The position numbers and the translations under genes were made by a program. Positions 24,844 through 32,769 of a DNA stretch of 64,000 bases are shown in pieces. The first letter of the stretch is position 1. The number at the start of each line of letters is the position of its first letter. The notes under the pieces were generated by a model. That model was given only the letters and a program-made list of their open reading frames with translations. It had not been told where the DNA came from and did not search any database. Source of the stretch: Bacteroidota bacterium (GTDB taxonomy: Bacteria; Bacteroidota; Bacteroidia; Bacteroidales; Paludibacteraceae); the NCBI GenBank assembly GCA_023391625.1, contig JAEWAN010000025.1:51165-115164 (forward strand). Direction: 5' to 3'.

Positions 24844-26211
24844 ATGGAAAAAACGATGTATTATTCGGAAAATGAGCGCTTGCTGGCTACCTCTAAAGTG
24901 GGAAAATTATTTGCCCGTTATGCCATTCCGGGGGCTGTGAGTCTTGTCTTTTTAAGTTTGCAGTCTATTATAGATGGCATTGTAGTAGGTAATTTTGTCG
25001 GGTCGGATGCGTTGGCCGGTGTAAACCTGATTATGCCCCTTTACAGTTTACTTACATCGGTGGCATTGATACTTGGTATCGGTACGCAGGCGCTTATGAG
25101 CATAGGTTTTGGAGAGCGGGATTATGCTAAGGCTAAAAATACCTTGGTAACCGGTTTTTTCTCTATACTTACCGTCAGTGTGTTGTTTGCCTTGCTTGTC
25201 TTTGCTTTTGCTTCTGATATCGCTTCCGTTTTGGGTGCCGATGAGGATTTAATGGCTTATTCCGTAGGTTATATAAAAGGGCTTATTCCTTTCGCACCGG
25301 TGATAGCCGTGTTCTTTTTCTTTGATTATGTGCTGAAAGCTTTAGGGCATCCCCGTTATGCAATGGGTGTCATGACTTCTTCCATATTACTGAATCTGAT
25401 ATTAAGTTTGTTTTTTGTAATCAAACTGGAACTGGGTACTTTCGGGGTGGGGCTGGCCACTGGGCTGGCTTTTTCAATCGGTATTTTTTTATCTGCTTTC
25501 GTGGTAATACGCCAATTGCGTTTCCTTACCGTGCTGAAAGAAGAAAAAGGCCGATTCAGCATGAAAACCTTATGGAACATTTTCTACAACGGTTCTTCGG
25601 AAGGCGTGTCGGAAATAGCAATGGGTATTAGTTTGTTTATATTCAATATCACTCTGATGAAGTATGCCGGTAAGGATGGAGTAGCTGCTTTCTCCGTGAT
25701 AAACTATATCATATTTATCGGTACCAGTATGTTTCTGGGTATTTCAGACGGTATTATATCAATAATCAGCTACAATTATGGAGCCCGTTTGTGGGACAGG
25801 ATTAAGCAAACCCTGAAAATAGCAGTGAAAACCAATCTTTTGATAGGTGTTTTGTTTATTATTGTATTATGGGTGTTTGGAGAAGCGATTATTTCTCTCT
25901 TTCTGGATGATGCCGATGGAGCGGTAGCCAAGATGGCGCTTGAAGGAGCTCATATCCTGGGGTTCGCTTTTTTGCTGAATGGGTTTAATATATTCGCCTC
26001 CAGTTTCTTTACTGCTCTGAATAATGCTAAATTATCGCTTATTATAGCGGCATTGCGGGGAATGATTTTTGTCATTATAGGAATTTCCATTTTCCCTCCT
26101 TTGCTGGGTGTCCGGGGAATATGGTTAACCACTCCTTTTGCCGAATTAATGACTTTCTCCGTGTCATTAATATTGGTACGGAATGTAATCCGTCATAAAT
26201 TAAAAGGATAA
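24844..26211 (+). CDS. MATE-family multidrug efflux transporter
   Basis: 455 residues with 12 predicted spans. SKVGKLFARYAIPGAVSLVF, SIIDGIVVGNFVGSDALAGV and LILGIGTQALMSIGFGERDY are the N-terminal MATE signature; a second homologous half begins near NGSSEGVSEIAMGIS. It exports cationic drugs by Na+ or H+ antiport in the inner membrane (family knowledge). Controlled by the adjacent TetR through the site just upstream. Confidence 0.92.
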   Translation: MEKTMYYSENERLLATSKVGKLFARYAIPGAVSLVFLSLQSIIDGIVVGNFVGSDALAGVNLIMPLYSLLTSVALILGIGTQALMSIGFGERDYAKAKNTLVTGFFSILTVSVLFALLVFAFASDIASVLGADEDLMAYSVGYIKGLIPFAPVIAVFFFFDYVLKALGHPRYAMGVMTSSILLNLILSLFFVIKLELGTFGVGLATGLAFSIGIFLSAFVVIRQLRFLTVLKEEKGRFSMKTLWNIFYNGSSEGVSEIAMGISLFIFNITLMKYAGKDGVAAFSVINYIIFIGTSMFLGISDGIISIISYNYGARLWDRIKQTLKIAVKTNLLIGVLFIIVLWVFGEAIISLFLDDADGAVAKMALEGAHILGFAFLLNGFNIFASSFFTALNNAKLSLIIAALRGMIFVIIGISIFPPLLGVRGIWLTTPFAELMTFSVSLILVRNVIRHKLKG

Positions 26212-26241
26212 GCGTATTGCAGGTAGGATTCTGAACCTGTG

Positions 26242-26673
26242 TTACTGCATTTGTTGCTGTAAGGAAGTGTATATTTCTTTCAAATTATGGTTCTGCCGGG
26301 ATGAAATCGCAAAGTTCCCGCTTTCTATCCGGCAATTGACTTGTGGGTCGCATATCAGTTCATTGTTATAGATAAACCCGATTCTTTTTCCGATGGATTT
26401 TTCTGTGGCTTCAGCCCATTTTTCTACCGATTCCTGATTTATTTTTCCGATTATCTGGTAAATCATTTTATTGTTCTCCCTGTTGAGGGATGAATCTAAT
26501 TTCAGGATCTCAAAATCATCTACTGTGACAATCGGCTTTTCCGAAATGCTATCATTTGTCCCGTTGGAGATGTAATACCATCCGTTTGCTCTTTCTGTAT
26601 TCCTGGTAGTGCATGAAGAGGAAAAGAGCAGAATTGAATATATGAATAAGCAGATAAAAAGGCAGTGTTTCAT
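26242..26673 (-). CDS. Small lipoprotein with a SecD P1-head-like segment
   Basis: 143 residues. SILLFSSSCTT is a clear lipobox. The second half, WAEATEKSIGKRIGFIYNNE then LICDPQVNCRIESGNFAISS, follows the pattern of the SecD/SecDF periplasmic head (xxxGKxxxIxxDGxVxxxPxVxxxIxxGxxxIS). It lacks all membrane parts of SecD. Function unknown; it may be a stand-alone periplasmic module. It is two bases downstream of the M6 metalloprotease end in the minus direction. Confidence 0.6.
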   Translation of the reverse strand: MKHCLFICLFIYSILLFSSSCTTRNTERANGWYYISNGTNDSISEKPIVTVDDFEILKLDSSLNRENNKMIYQIIGKINQESVEKWAEATEKSIGKRIGFIYNNELICDPQVNCRIESGNFAISSRQNHNLKEIYTSLQQQMQ

Positions 26674-26675
26674 GT

Positions 26676-29201
26676 TTATAATATAATTTTCGCCCGTAGT
26701 TCGGATATTTTGATGATGTAAACATTTCCTTGTGGCAAATTGCTTATATTTAGGAAGTTCTGATTGACATGCTCCTGCTTGTACACCATTCTTCCAGTAA
26801 CGTTATAAACGTATATGGTCTGATCCAGATTGGCCGTAGGAATGAATACCGTTACATCACCGTTGTTTACATACGCATTTAACTTATTGTCTTTTTTGCC
26901 GGTTTTTGTTTTTACGGCTATTTCGCTGGACAGGTCTGAAACAAGAACTGTTGGGCTGTCATTATTTGATGGCAGTTCTTTGCCGCTTCGTACCCTGTAA
27001 AAATAATCGAAATCCGGGTATAGGTTTAAAATAGCTTGTGAAGTATATTTGGTTTTTTCATCTTTCAGTATATATTCCAGCCTTTTATTAAAACTCACGT
27101 TGATATCGTCTATAGCTATTTTTATGCCGCTGTTTTCTTTATATAAAATGCGGAATTGTGTGTAATGATCTTCATCTTCAAAAGAATACTCGTAGGCTGT
27201 GACCGTAGGAGAAGGTTGTATCTCTGCTATCTCAATCCATTGGCCGTTCCAAGCTTCCAGTGCAACAGGGGCGGAAGTACTTTCCAACGGTTTACAAGTA
27301 ACCTGTATTTTCCCGACAGGAACAATATATCTTTCTGTCTGGATGGTATCTGTTGGACTGTTCATAACGATGGCCGGTGCTGATACGCCACAGTATTCGG
27401 CCTGCTCCGTGATTGTCTGGGCCGTGATCTTCCAGCCCGGTGAAGCTATCAACCCGTTGTCAAAACCCTCAGAAAAATCGGAATTTCCTTCGGATATGCT
27501 ATATACGGACAAATAATAGTGATCTGCTTTTAATGATTTTTCCCAGTTGGCGCTGAATCCTTCGTTGGTAATATCTGTAGCTTCTTTGGGTACAGGAGGC
27601 ATTAATTCTCCGGAACCGTTGAATTTGAATATTACATTTTTTCCGTTTTCCGTGATATTCACAAGCATCTTATTGTACGGGTTGCCGGAACGTGATGCCG
27701 GTGCATAGCTATCTACATTGCTTGTTCCCGGAAAGGTATAACCTTTTGGATTAGCAGTATCCTCGTTTGCTTCTATAATATCAACCCCCATATTTTGCGG
27801 AGAATTATTCACAGTATTGCCGGCCCAGTTTGTTGCATTATAGTTGATGCGGGTAATGAGTAATCCGTGACCGGGCAGATAAGAATCCCAGCCTATATTC
27901 TGACGATTCTCAACCGTGAAAAACTCCGTAGGGTTCGGGTTACTCCCGTTAAAATTGTGGTAGTCATATTCCGTAATGATGTAAGCTTTATTGGATGTTG
28001 AGAGAGGTTCCAGTGTTACATCCTGTGTGGAATATAATAGTTCGGGAGTAAGCCATCCCAGGTAAAAACGGTCGTATGCGGAGTAGGTGGGTGGGGTTCT
28101 TCCTTCATTCAGGTAAGAGCCGGAGTCCATGATGTTCCATGTGCCTAAAGTTGCATGTTGGGCGCTATTTGTTGTGTAATAGTCCGGTAACCCGAGGACA
28201 TGACCGAATTCATGCGTGAATGTGCCGATGCCGGACATCTTTGTTCCGCTGTTTGAACGTAGTTCCGAAGAACAGGCGTAATCGAAAATGCGTTTCCCGT
28301 CAAGTTTAAAAGAACGCTCGTTAACTTCCCAGCTGTGAGGCCATATTGTTTCGGCAGGAGCTCCTTCTGCCTGGTTATATCCGGCATAAAAAATGAAAAT
28401 ATTATCAACATATCCGTCGCCGTCCGTGTCATAGTCGGCAAAGTTTACACCATCGTCATGTGCCTGCTGGCATGCTTCAATAACCATCTGCTGAGGGTTA
28501 ATGTCGTTTCCTTTACCACCATGGTCTGTTCCGTAGTAAGACATGTTTTCGGATAAGGTATAAGGCCCAACGACTACGAATTCCGGTTCAAACACGCCGT
28601 TGGAACTGTCTTTAAAATAATCCCGCGCCGATCCGGTACTCCCGTTGTCCGAATATCCCTCTTCGTTTAATAGTCGGTAGAAAGCCTTTTGAGGATTGGG
28701 GGTGATAAACTGTTTATCCTGAAAATTAACCAATATAACCAGCGATTTGGGGCTACCTTCGTTGGGGAATACTTTGGGTTGGCTTAGTTGTCTGCTTTGT
28801 TGTCTTGCAGTAGTCCGCATACGTTCTCCTGTTTGTCTGAATCGGCTGATGTCGTCAGAAGAAGTCAGTTTTTTCAGAGTTCGTTTTTCACTGAAGCTCC
28901 TTTCCTTGTAATTCCGGGCCTGTATTCCGGTGCTTCGTAGCTGTCCTTGCTCGTCTACTTGCGCGTAGGTGAGTAATCCGGTGCTGTCCGAAGTGATGAG
29001 GTAACCGTCCTCCGTTGTCTGGTAATGGAAAAATTCATCTCCCCGTAAAAAAACAGTTATTTCAGAACCGTCATGCTGGGTTACTTTGACCGGATAGGGC
29101 GTAGCCGGCACGGCAAATCCCAATGTCATGGCAGACATTAGAATACAAATGGTTAGACCGGAGATTCTGATGATAGAGGAACGTATAATGTTAAGTCGCA
29201 T
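26676..29201 (-). CDS. M6-family metalloprotease with C-terminal T9SS sorting domain
   Basis: About 841 residues from the ATG giving MRLNIIRSSIIRISGLTICI (an upstream ATG at 29231 is also open). A propeptide with YFHYQTTEDGYLITSDSTG is followed by the catalytic domain: HEFGHVLGLPDYY around residue 328 supplies HExxHxxGxxD zinc ligands. Then come a fibronectin-like domain and a MAM-like segment. The end, IYVYNVTGRMVYKQEHV to the last residues, is a type A T9SS sorting domain, so it is secreted to the surface or medium. Probably a digestive or host-acting protease. Confidence 0.9.
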   Translation of the reverse strand: MRLNIIRSSIIRISGLTICILMSAMTLGFAVPATPYPVKVTQHDGSEITVFLRGDEFFHYQTTEDGYLITSDSTGLLTYAQVDEQGQLRSTGIQARNYKERSFSEKRTLKKLTSSDDISRFRQTGERMRTTARQQSRQLSQPKVFPNEGSPKSLVILVNFQDKQFITPNPQKAFYRLLNEEGYSDNGSTGSARDYFKDSSNGVFEPEFVVVGPYTLSENMSYYGTDHGGKGNDINPQQMVIEACQQAHDDGVNFADYDTDGDGYVDNIFIFYAGYNQAEGAPAETIWPHSWEVNERSFKLDGKRIFDYACSSELRSNSGTKMSGIGTFTHEFGHVLGLPDYYTTNSAQHATLGTWNIMDSGSYLNEGRTPPTYSAYDRFYLGWLTPELLYSTQDVTLEPLSTSNKAYIITEYDYHNFNGSNPNPTEFFTVENRQNIGWDSYLPGHGLLITRINYNATNWAGNTVNNSPQNMGVDIIEANEDTANPKGYTFPGTSNVDSYAPASRSGNPYNKMLVNITENGKNVIFKFNGSGELMPPVPKEATDITNEGFSANWEKSLKADHYYLSVYSISEGNSDFSEGFDNGLIASPGWKITAQTITEQAEYCGVSAPAIVMNSPTDTIQTERYIVPVGKIQVTCKPLESTSAPVALEAWNGQWIEIAEIQPSPTVTAYEYSFEDEDHYTQFRILYKENSGIKIAIDDINVSFNKRLEYILKDEKTKYTSQAILNLYPDFDYFYRVRSGKELPSNNDSPTVLVSDLSSEIAVKTKTGKKDNKLNAYVNNGDVTVFIPTANLDQTIYVYNVTGRMVYKQEHVNQNFLNISNLPQGNVYIIKISELRAKIIL

Positions 29202-29253
29202 TCTGATAAAAATAAGGAAACACGCTAACAAAAATAACGAAAAAATATGAATT

Positions 29254-30006
29254 TTATTTGTTTTCTTTCTGTGGTAAATAATCCGGTTGGATATTTTCCA
29301 TTGCTGCCCATACGCTTTGGCGCACGGTGGGGTGCCATTTCTCTACTTCGCTGATTATATTTTTTATTTTTTGCCGGGATGATTCTTTTTCATAAGGGCA
29401 GTTTTTTATTTGCCGGGGATATTCTCGTATCTCGGCGAGTTCACATAATTCGCTCTCCGGAATCAATGACATCGGGCGAATGATAGTCATGTCGAATTTA
29501 GTCATTTTCAGTTTAGGAGGCATGGTTCCCATAGCTCCCTGGTAGAGAATGTTTAATAATAAGGTCTCTACCGTATCGTCCAGATGATGGCCGAGGGCTA
29601 TTTTTGTACAACCCAGTTCTTTAGCCGTGTCAAACAATGTTTTTCTACGGTTCCAGGAACAGAGGAAACATGGTGATTTTCTGGTGTCCGTACTCGGATC
29701 GTAGCGTGTCCTGCGGTGTATGAATGGGATGTTGAATTGTTCGGAGTAATGCCGCAGAAAATCAAGGTCTGCCTGATAGGGAATGTTTTCTACGGTAATG
29801 TGTACGGCTGTTGCCTTAAATCGGGGAAAAAAGATTTTCATCCGTTCTCCCAGCAACTCCACCAGAGCCAGAGAGTCTTTTCCCCCGGATAATCCGATGA
29901 GTATATGGTCGTTTTCACTGATGAGATTGTAGTCGCGTATGGCTTTATTAAATTTGCTTTGTATTTTTTTTAGTAGTTTTTGTTCCTTCAATTCCTGTTG
30001 CGTCAT
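29254..30006 (-). CDS. ttcA: TtcA-like tRNA 2-thiocytidine synthetase
   Basis: About 250 residues from MTQQELKEQK (a start at 30030 is also open). SGGKDSLALV at residues 40-49 is the PP-loop; SPCFLCSWNRR near 118 supplies the CxxC that holds an iron-sulfur cluster; GHHLDDTVETLLLN is the family's third block. It adds sulfur to C32 of certain tRNAs. The lack of TtcA-specific C-terminal detail leaves a TtcA/TtuA group ambiguity, but TtcA is best. It sits next to a tRNA cluster on the opposite strand. Confidence 0.86.
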   Translation of the reverse strand: MTQQELKEQKLLKKIQSKFNKAIRDYNLISENDHILIGLSGGKDSLALVELLGERMKIFFPRFKATAVHITVENIPYQADLDFLRHYSEQFNIPFIHRRTRYDPSTDTRKSPCFLCSWNRRKTLFDTAKELGCTKIALGHHLDDTVETLLLNILYQGAMGTMPPKLKMTKFDMTIIRPMSLIPESELCELAEIREYPRQIKNCPYEKESSRQKIKNIISEVEKWHPTVRQSVWAAMENIQPDYLPQKENK

Positions 30007-30088
30007 AATATTCAGTTCATTGGCGTGCAAAAGTACAATGAAAAGCTTATTTCGTATAAAAGATAGATATTAATTTTTGAAAAAATAT

Positions 30089-30120
30089 TTTGCAGAATAT
30101 CAAAAAAGCTACTATCTTTG
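30089..30120 (+). promoter_or_regulatory. Promoter of the tRNA cluster
   Basis: TTTG (30089-30092) and TATCTTTG (30113-30120) stand 20 bases apart, an ideal Bacteroidetes -33/-7 pair, 40 bases before the first tRNA. Confidence 0.75.
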
Positions 30121-30159
30121 TACCGCAATTTTAAGGATTGCCCCTTATTTAAGGTTTTT

Positions 30160-30232
30160 GCGAAAATAGCTCAGTTGGTAGAGCATAACCTTGCCAAGGT
30201 TAGGGTCGCGGGTTCGAGTCCCGTTTTTCGCT
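30160..30232 (+). tRNA. tRNA-Gly (anticodon GCC)
   Basis: The acceptor GCGAAAA pairs with TTTTCGC, D-loop AGCTCAGTTGGTAGAGC, anticodon stem-loop CCTTGCCAAGG and T-arm GGTTCGAGTCC are all present. 73 bases, discriminator T, no encoded CCA. Confidence 0.96.
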
Positions 30233-30290
30233 CCCTGGAGGAATATGGCGAAACGAGAGTGTTTCGCCTTTTACGCTTAAAAAGCGAAAA

Positions 30291-30374
30291 GCCCAAATGG
30301 TGGAATTGGTAGACACGCTAGTTTCAGGGACTAGTGGCCGCAAGGCTGTGCAGGTTCGAGTCCTGTTTTGGGTA
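30291..30374 (+). tRNA. tRNA-Leu (anticodon CAG)
   Basis: Class II tRNA of 84 bases. Acceptor GCCCAAA pairs with TTTGGGT, D-arm GGTGGAATTGGTAGACAC is typical of Leu, anticodon loop TTCAGGG gives CAG, a variable arm GGCCGCAAGGCT is present. Confidence 0.96.
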
Positions 30375-30392
30375 CATACTTTTTATCATAAA

Positions 30393-30475
30393 GCGCAGGT
30401 GGTGAAATGGTAGACACGCTACTTTGAGGGGGTAGTGCCGGTTCCGGTGTGTGAGTTCGAATCTCATCCTGCGCA
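30393..30475 (+). tRNA. tRNA-Leu (anticodon GAG)
   Basis: Class II tRNA of 83 bases. Acceptor GCGCAGG pairs with CCTGCGC, anticodon loop TTGAGGG gives GAG, discriminator A. Same cluster and promoter as the two tRNAs before. Confidence 0.95.
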
Positions 30476-30669
30476 CTACCCAAGCATTATCTGGCTTTTT
30501 TAAACCTACAATCTCTTAATGACAGGGTTTTGCAACTGAATGCCCGTTTCGTCATAAATGAAAAATCTCCTTTTTGAATATTTTGATTCTTCTCGTTGTA
30601 ATTTTGTTTATTACAATGGATTTGAATTCATTAATTTGTTTCTAATTTAATACCATATATTTATGTTGA

Positions 30670-30698
30670 TAGGGTCTCTGATTTATTTGGAGACCCTA
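30670..30698. terminator. Terminator of the tRNA cluster
   Basis: TAGGGTCTC and GAGACCCTA pair over an 11-base loop and are followed by TTCTTTTT. Sits about 195 bases after the last tRNA; the stretch 30699-30886 between the two terminators has no gene. Confidence 0.7.
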
Positions 30699-30886
30699 TT
30701 CTTTTTATCTATTTTATCTGGATGAATGGATAAAGTGAGTATGAAATAGAGGTGAATTTATGGATATAGCACTTATTTCGTCATCTTATGGTGTTGATTG
30801 AGATGAAATGAATTGATAGCGGAAGTTATAGAAATGTGCTTTTTAGGTTATGATGGGTAAGTAAAAGAGTTGATTTCAAGTCTTTT

Positions 30887-30919
30887 AATAAGGTATCCGA
30901 AAGCATCGGATACCTTATT
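30887..30919. terminator. Terminator of the minus-strand glycosyltransferase (14-bp arms)
   Basis: AATAAGGTATCCGA pairs with TCGGATACCTTATT over a 5-base loop, with T-rich sequence on the plus side and A-rich on the other. It works for either direction. Confidence 0.7.
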
Positions 30920-30945
30920 TTTTGTTATTTACCGGACTAAAATAA

Positions 30946-32418
30946 TTATGCAAGTTCTTTTTCCCTCACAATCTGTTTCCGGGCTTTCAGTTCGATAGTC
31001 CGGATTTTATCTTTATAATGATTATTGGCATTTAATTTGGTTATATCCAGGGAAGCATCGGAATTGTCTTCCCAGCGTCGGCATAGGTATATAGATTCAT
31101 AAATGCGGCCTATCTGGTATTCACGGCTGATTCTCAATCCGAGGGCGTAATCCTCGCCATAGCTGGTGTTCGGTACTTTTATTTCACGGAGTAGCGGGGT
31201 GTAAAAGGCGCGTGGCGCACCCAATCCGTTGATACGTAAAGCATTGTTCCTTCCATTTTCTGGAGTCCACTCTTTATGGTCTATCAGTCCCGGAGCAATG
31301 GTTTCCAGTTTAAAGTTAGTCATGGTGTAAGAGCCTATTACCATGCCGCATTTTTGTTCGTAAAAAGCATTTACGATGGTTTGCAGCGTTTTGGAGTGTT
31401 GGTATAGGTCGTCGCTGTCCAGTTGCACCGCAAATTTTCCACATTCAGGATGATGTATTCCTTCGTTCCAGCAACCTCCTATTCCCAGGTCGGTGCGTGA
31501 CGGAGTCAGGTGGATGACTCGTTTGTCTTTCTGTGCATAGGCCGCAATTAGTTCGGAAGTACCATCGGTGGAAAAATTATCAATAATAATCAGGTTGTAT
31601 GTAAAATCGGTTTCCTGTTTCAGTACAGACTGTATCGCATCTTTTATGGTTTTAACCCGGTTGCGTACCGGGATGATGACGGAAGCTTCTACTGGAAAAT
31701 CTTTCCGTTCAAAAGATATATCCTTGAAATCAGGAGTCAGATACCCTCCAATGTCTTTCAGGTGACAGGTACAAACCTTTTCCATTTCTATCTGTACCTC
31801 TCTGTTTTTAGGATCTACGTAGTCAAACTGTTTTTCTCCGCTTTTCCGGGTGTCATTTTCTATTTCAGTGTATAGGTACTCGTCGATATGTACCAATGGA
31901 GCGTATTGCGACACTTTCAGCCGTAGGTTATAAAGTCCTGCATACCGGAAATTTTCAGTTGTACTTTGGACGGCTTTTTTTAATAACTCAGCATTGTAGA
32001 ATAGCAAGGAACCGAAATTAAAGTCGTCCCGCAGGCTTCCTTCCTGATAGTCTATTAACGGAAGAGCTGCTGTTTTGCCGTCTGCCTGTTGGTAATAATC
32101 GGAATAAACCATTCCGGCCTGGGTGGCTTCAGCTATCTGGTAGAGTCGCTCCAAAGCATATTGTCCAAGCTCCAGTTGGGTGTCTTTCGTATAAATCACA
32201 GAATAAGCGCTGTCTGATTTCTCTGCGATTTTTTGAAGAGTTTCGCTGGAGCAGAGTGCATTGATGGGGATGTTTATGCAGCCTTCTATTTCAATGTCTT
32301 GTTGGGTGCTGGTTAGCAGGTATATTTTGTTCACTATTTCGGAGTTTGCCAGAAACTGAACGTTTTTCATGGCATCTTCCGGGTTAGAGCAGGGTATAAA
32401 GCAATTGACAGGTTTCAT
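30946..32418 (-). CDS. Family 2 glycosyltransferase with an extra N-terminal nucleotidyl-sugar-like half
   Basis: 490 residues. The C-terminal half holds a clear GT-A fold: EASVIIPVRNRVKTIKDAI, IIDNFSTDGTSELI, then VQLDSDDLYQ with the metal-binding DSDD near residue 337. The N-terminal ~235 residues (CFIPCSNPEDAM..., VYSDYYQQADGK) look like a degenerate second GT-A module. It probably decorates a polysaccharide or glycoprotein in the cytosol; donor and acceptor are unknown. Isolated gene, so no pathway context. Confidence 0.82.
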   Translation of the reverse strand: MKPVNCFIPCSNPEDAMKNVQFLANSEIVNKIYLLTSTQQDIEIEGCINIPINALCSSETLQKIAEKSDSAYSVIYTKDTQLELGQYALERLYQIAEATQAGMVYSDYYQQADGKTAALPLIDYQEGSLRDDFNFGSLLFYNAELLKKAVQSTTENFRYAGLYNLRLKVSQYAPLVHIDEYLYTEIENDTRKSGEKQFDYVDPKNREVQIEMEKVCTCHLKDIGGYLTPDFKDISFERKDFPVEASVIIPVRNRVKTIKDAIQSVLKQETDFTYNLIIIDNFSTDGTSELIAAYAQKDKRVIHLTPSRTDLGIGGCWNEGIHHPECGKFAVQLDSDDLYQHSKTLQTIVNAFYEQKCGMVIGSYTMTNFKLETIAPGLIDHKEWTPENGRNNALRINGLGAPRAFYTPLLREIKVPNTSYGEDYALGLRISREYQIGRIYESIYLCRRWEDNSDASLDITKLNANNHYKDKIRTIELKARKQIVREKELA

Positions 32419-32731
32419 ATATATGACATGTAGAAGTTGTTAATCTATTATACACAAAAATAAATTAAATGTTTGGATTGGTGAAGTGTTTGTCAATAAA
32501 TGCCGGTATGTTTTCAGAGAAGGTGAGCTTTTGTTTTGGGTAATAAGGTTGGGAAGATTAGGGTGACTTTGTTCTGAATCGGAACAGTTGGAGTAAAAGT
32601 TGTTTTTTTGAGGTGTGAAAGGAGAGGCAGGGGACGGTTTCTTTAGCCGGAAAAAGTAAAGTCAGGTGTAAAATGTTCGTGTTGATCGGTTTTTAGGCTT
32701 AAAATAGAAAGAACTTCTGAAAAGAAATTTT
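32419..32731. other. Gap without a gene before the GH43-like gene
   Basis: No ORF or RNA is supported over about 310 bases; divergent promoters for the two flanking genes must lie here. Confidence 0.4.
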
Positions 32732-32739
32732 TATCTTTG
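32732..32739 (+). promoter_or_regulatory. -7 element (TATCTTTG) before the GH43-like gene
   Basis: Perfect TAnnTTTG 30 bases before the ATG; no clear -33 TTTG. Confidence 0.5.
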
Positions 32740-32769
32740 TTAGCATAAACTCTCATAGTATAATTGACC

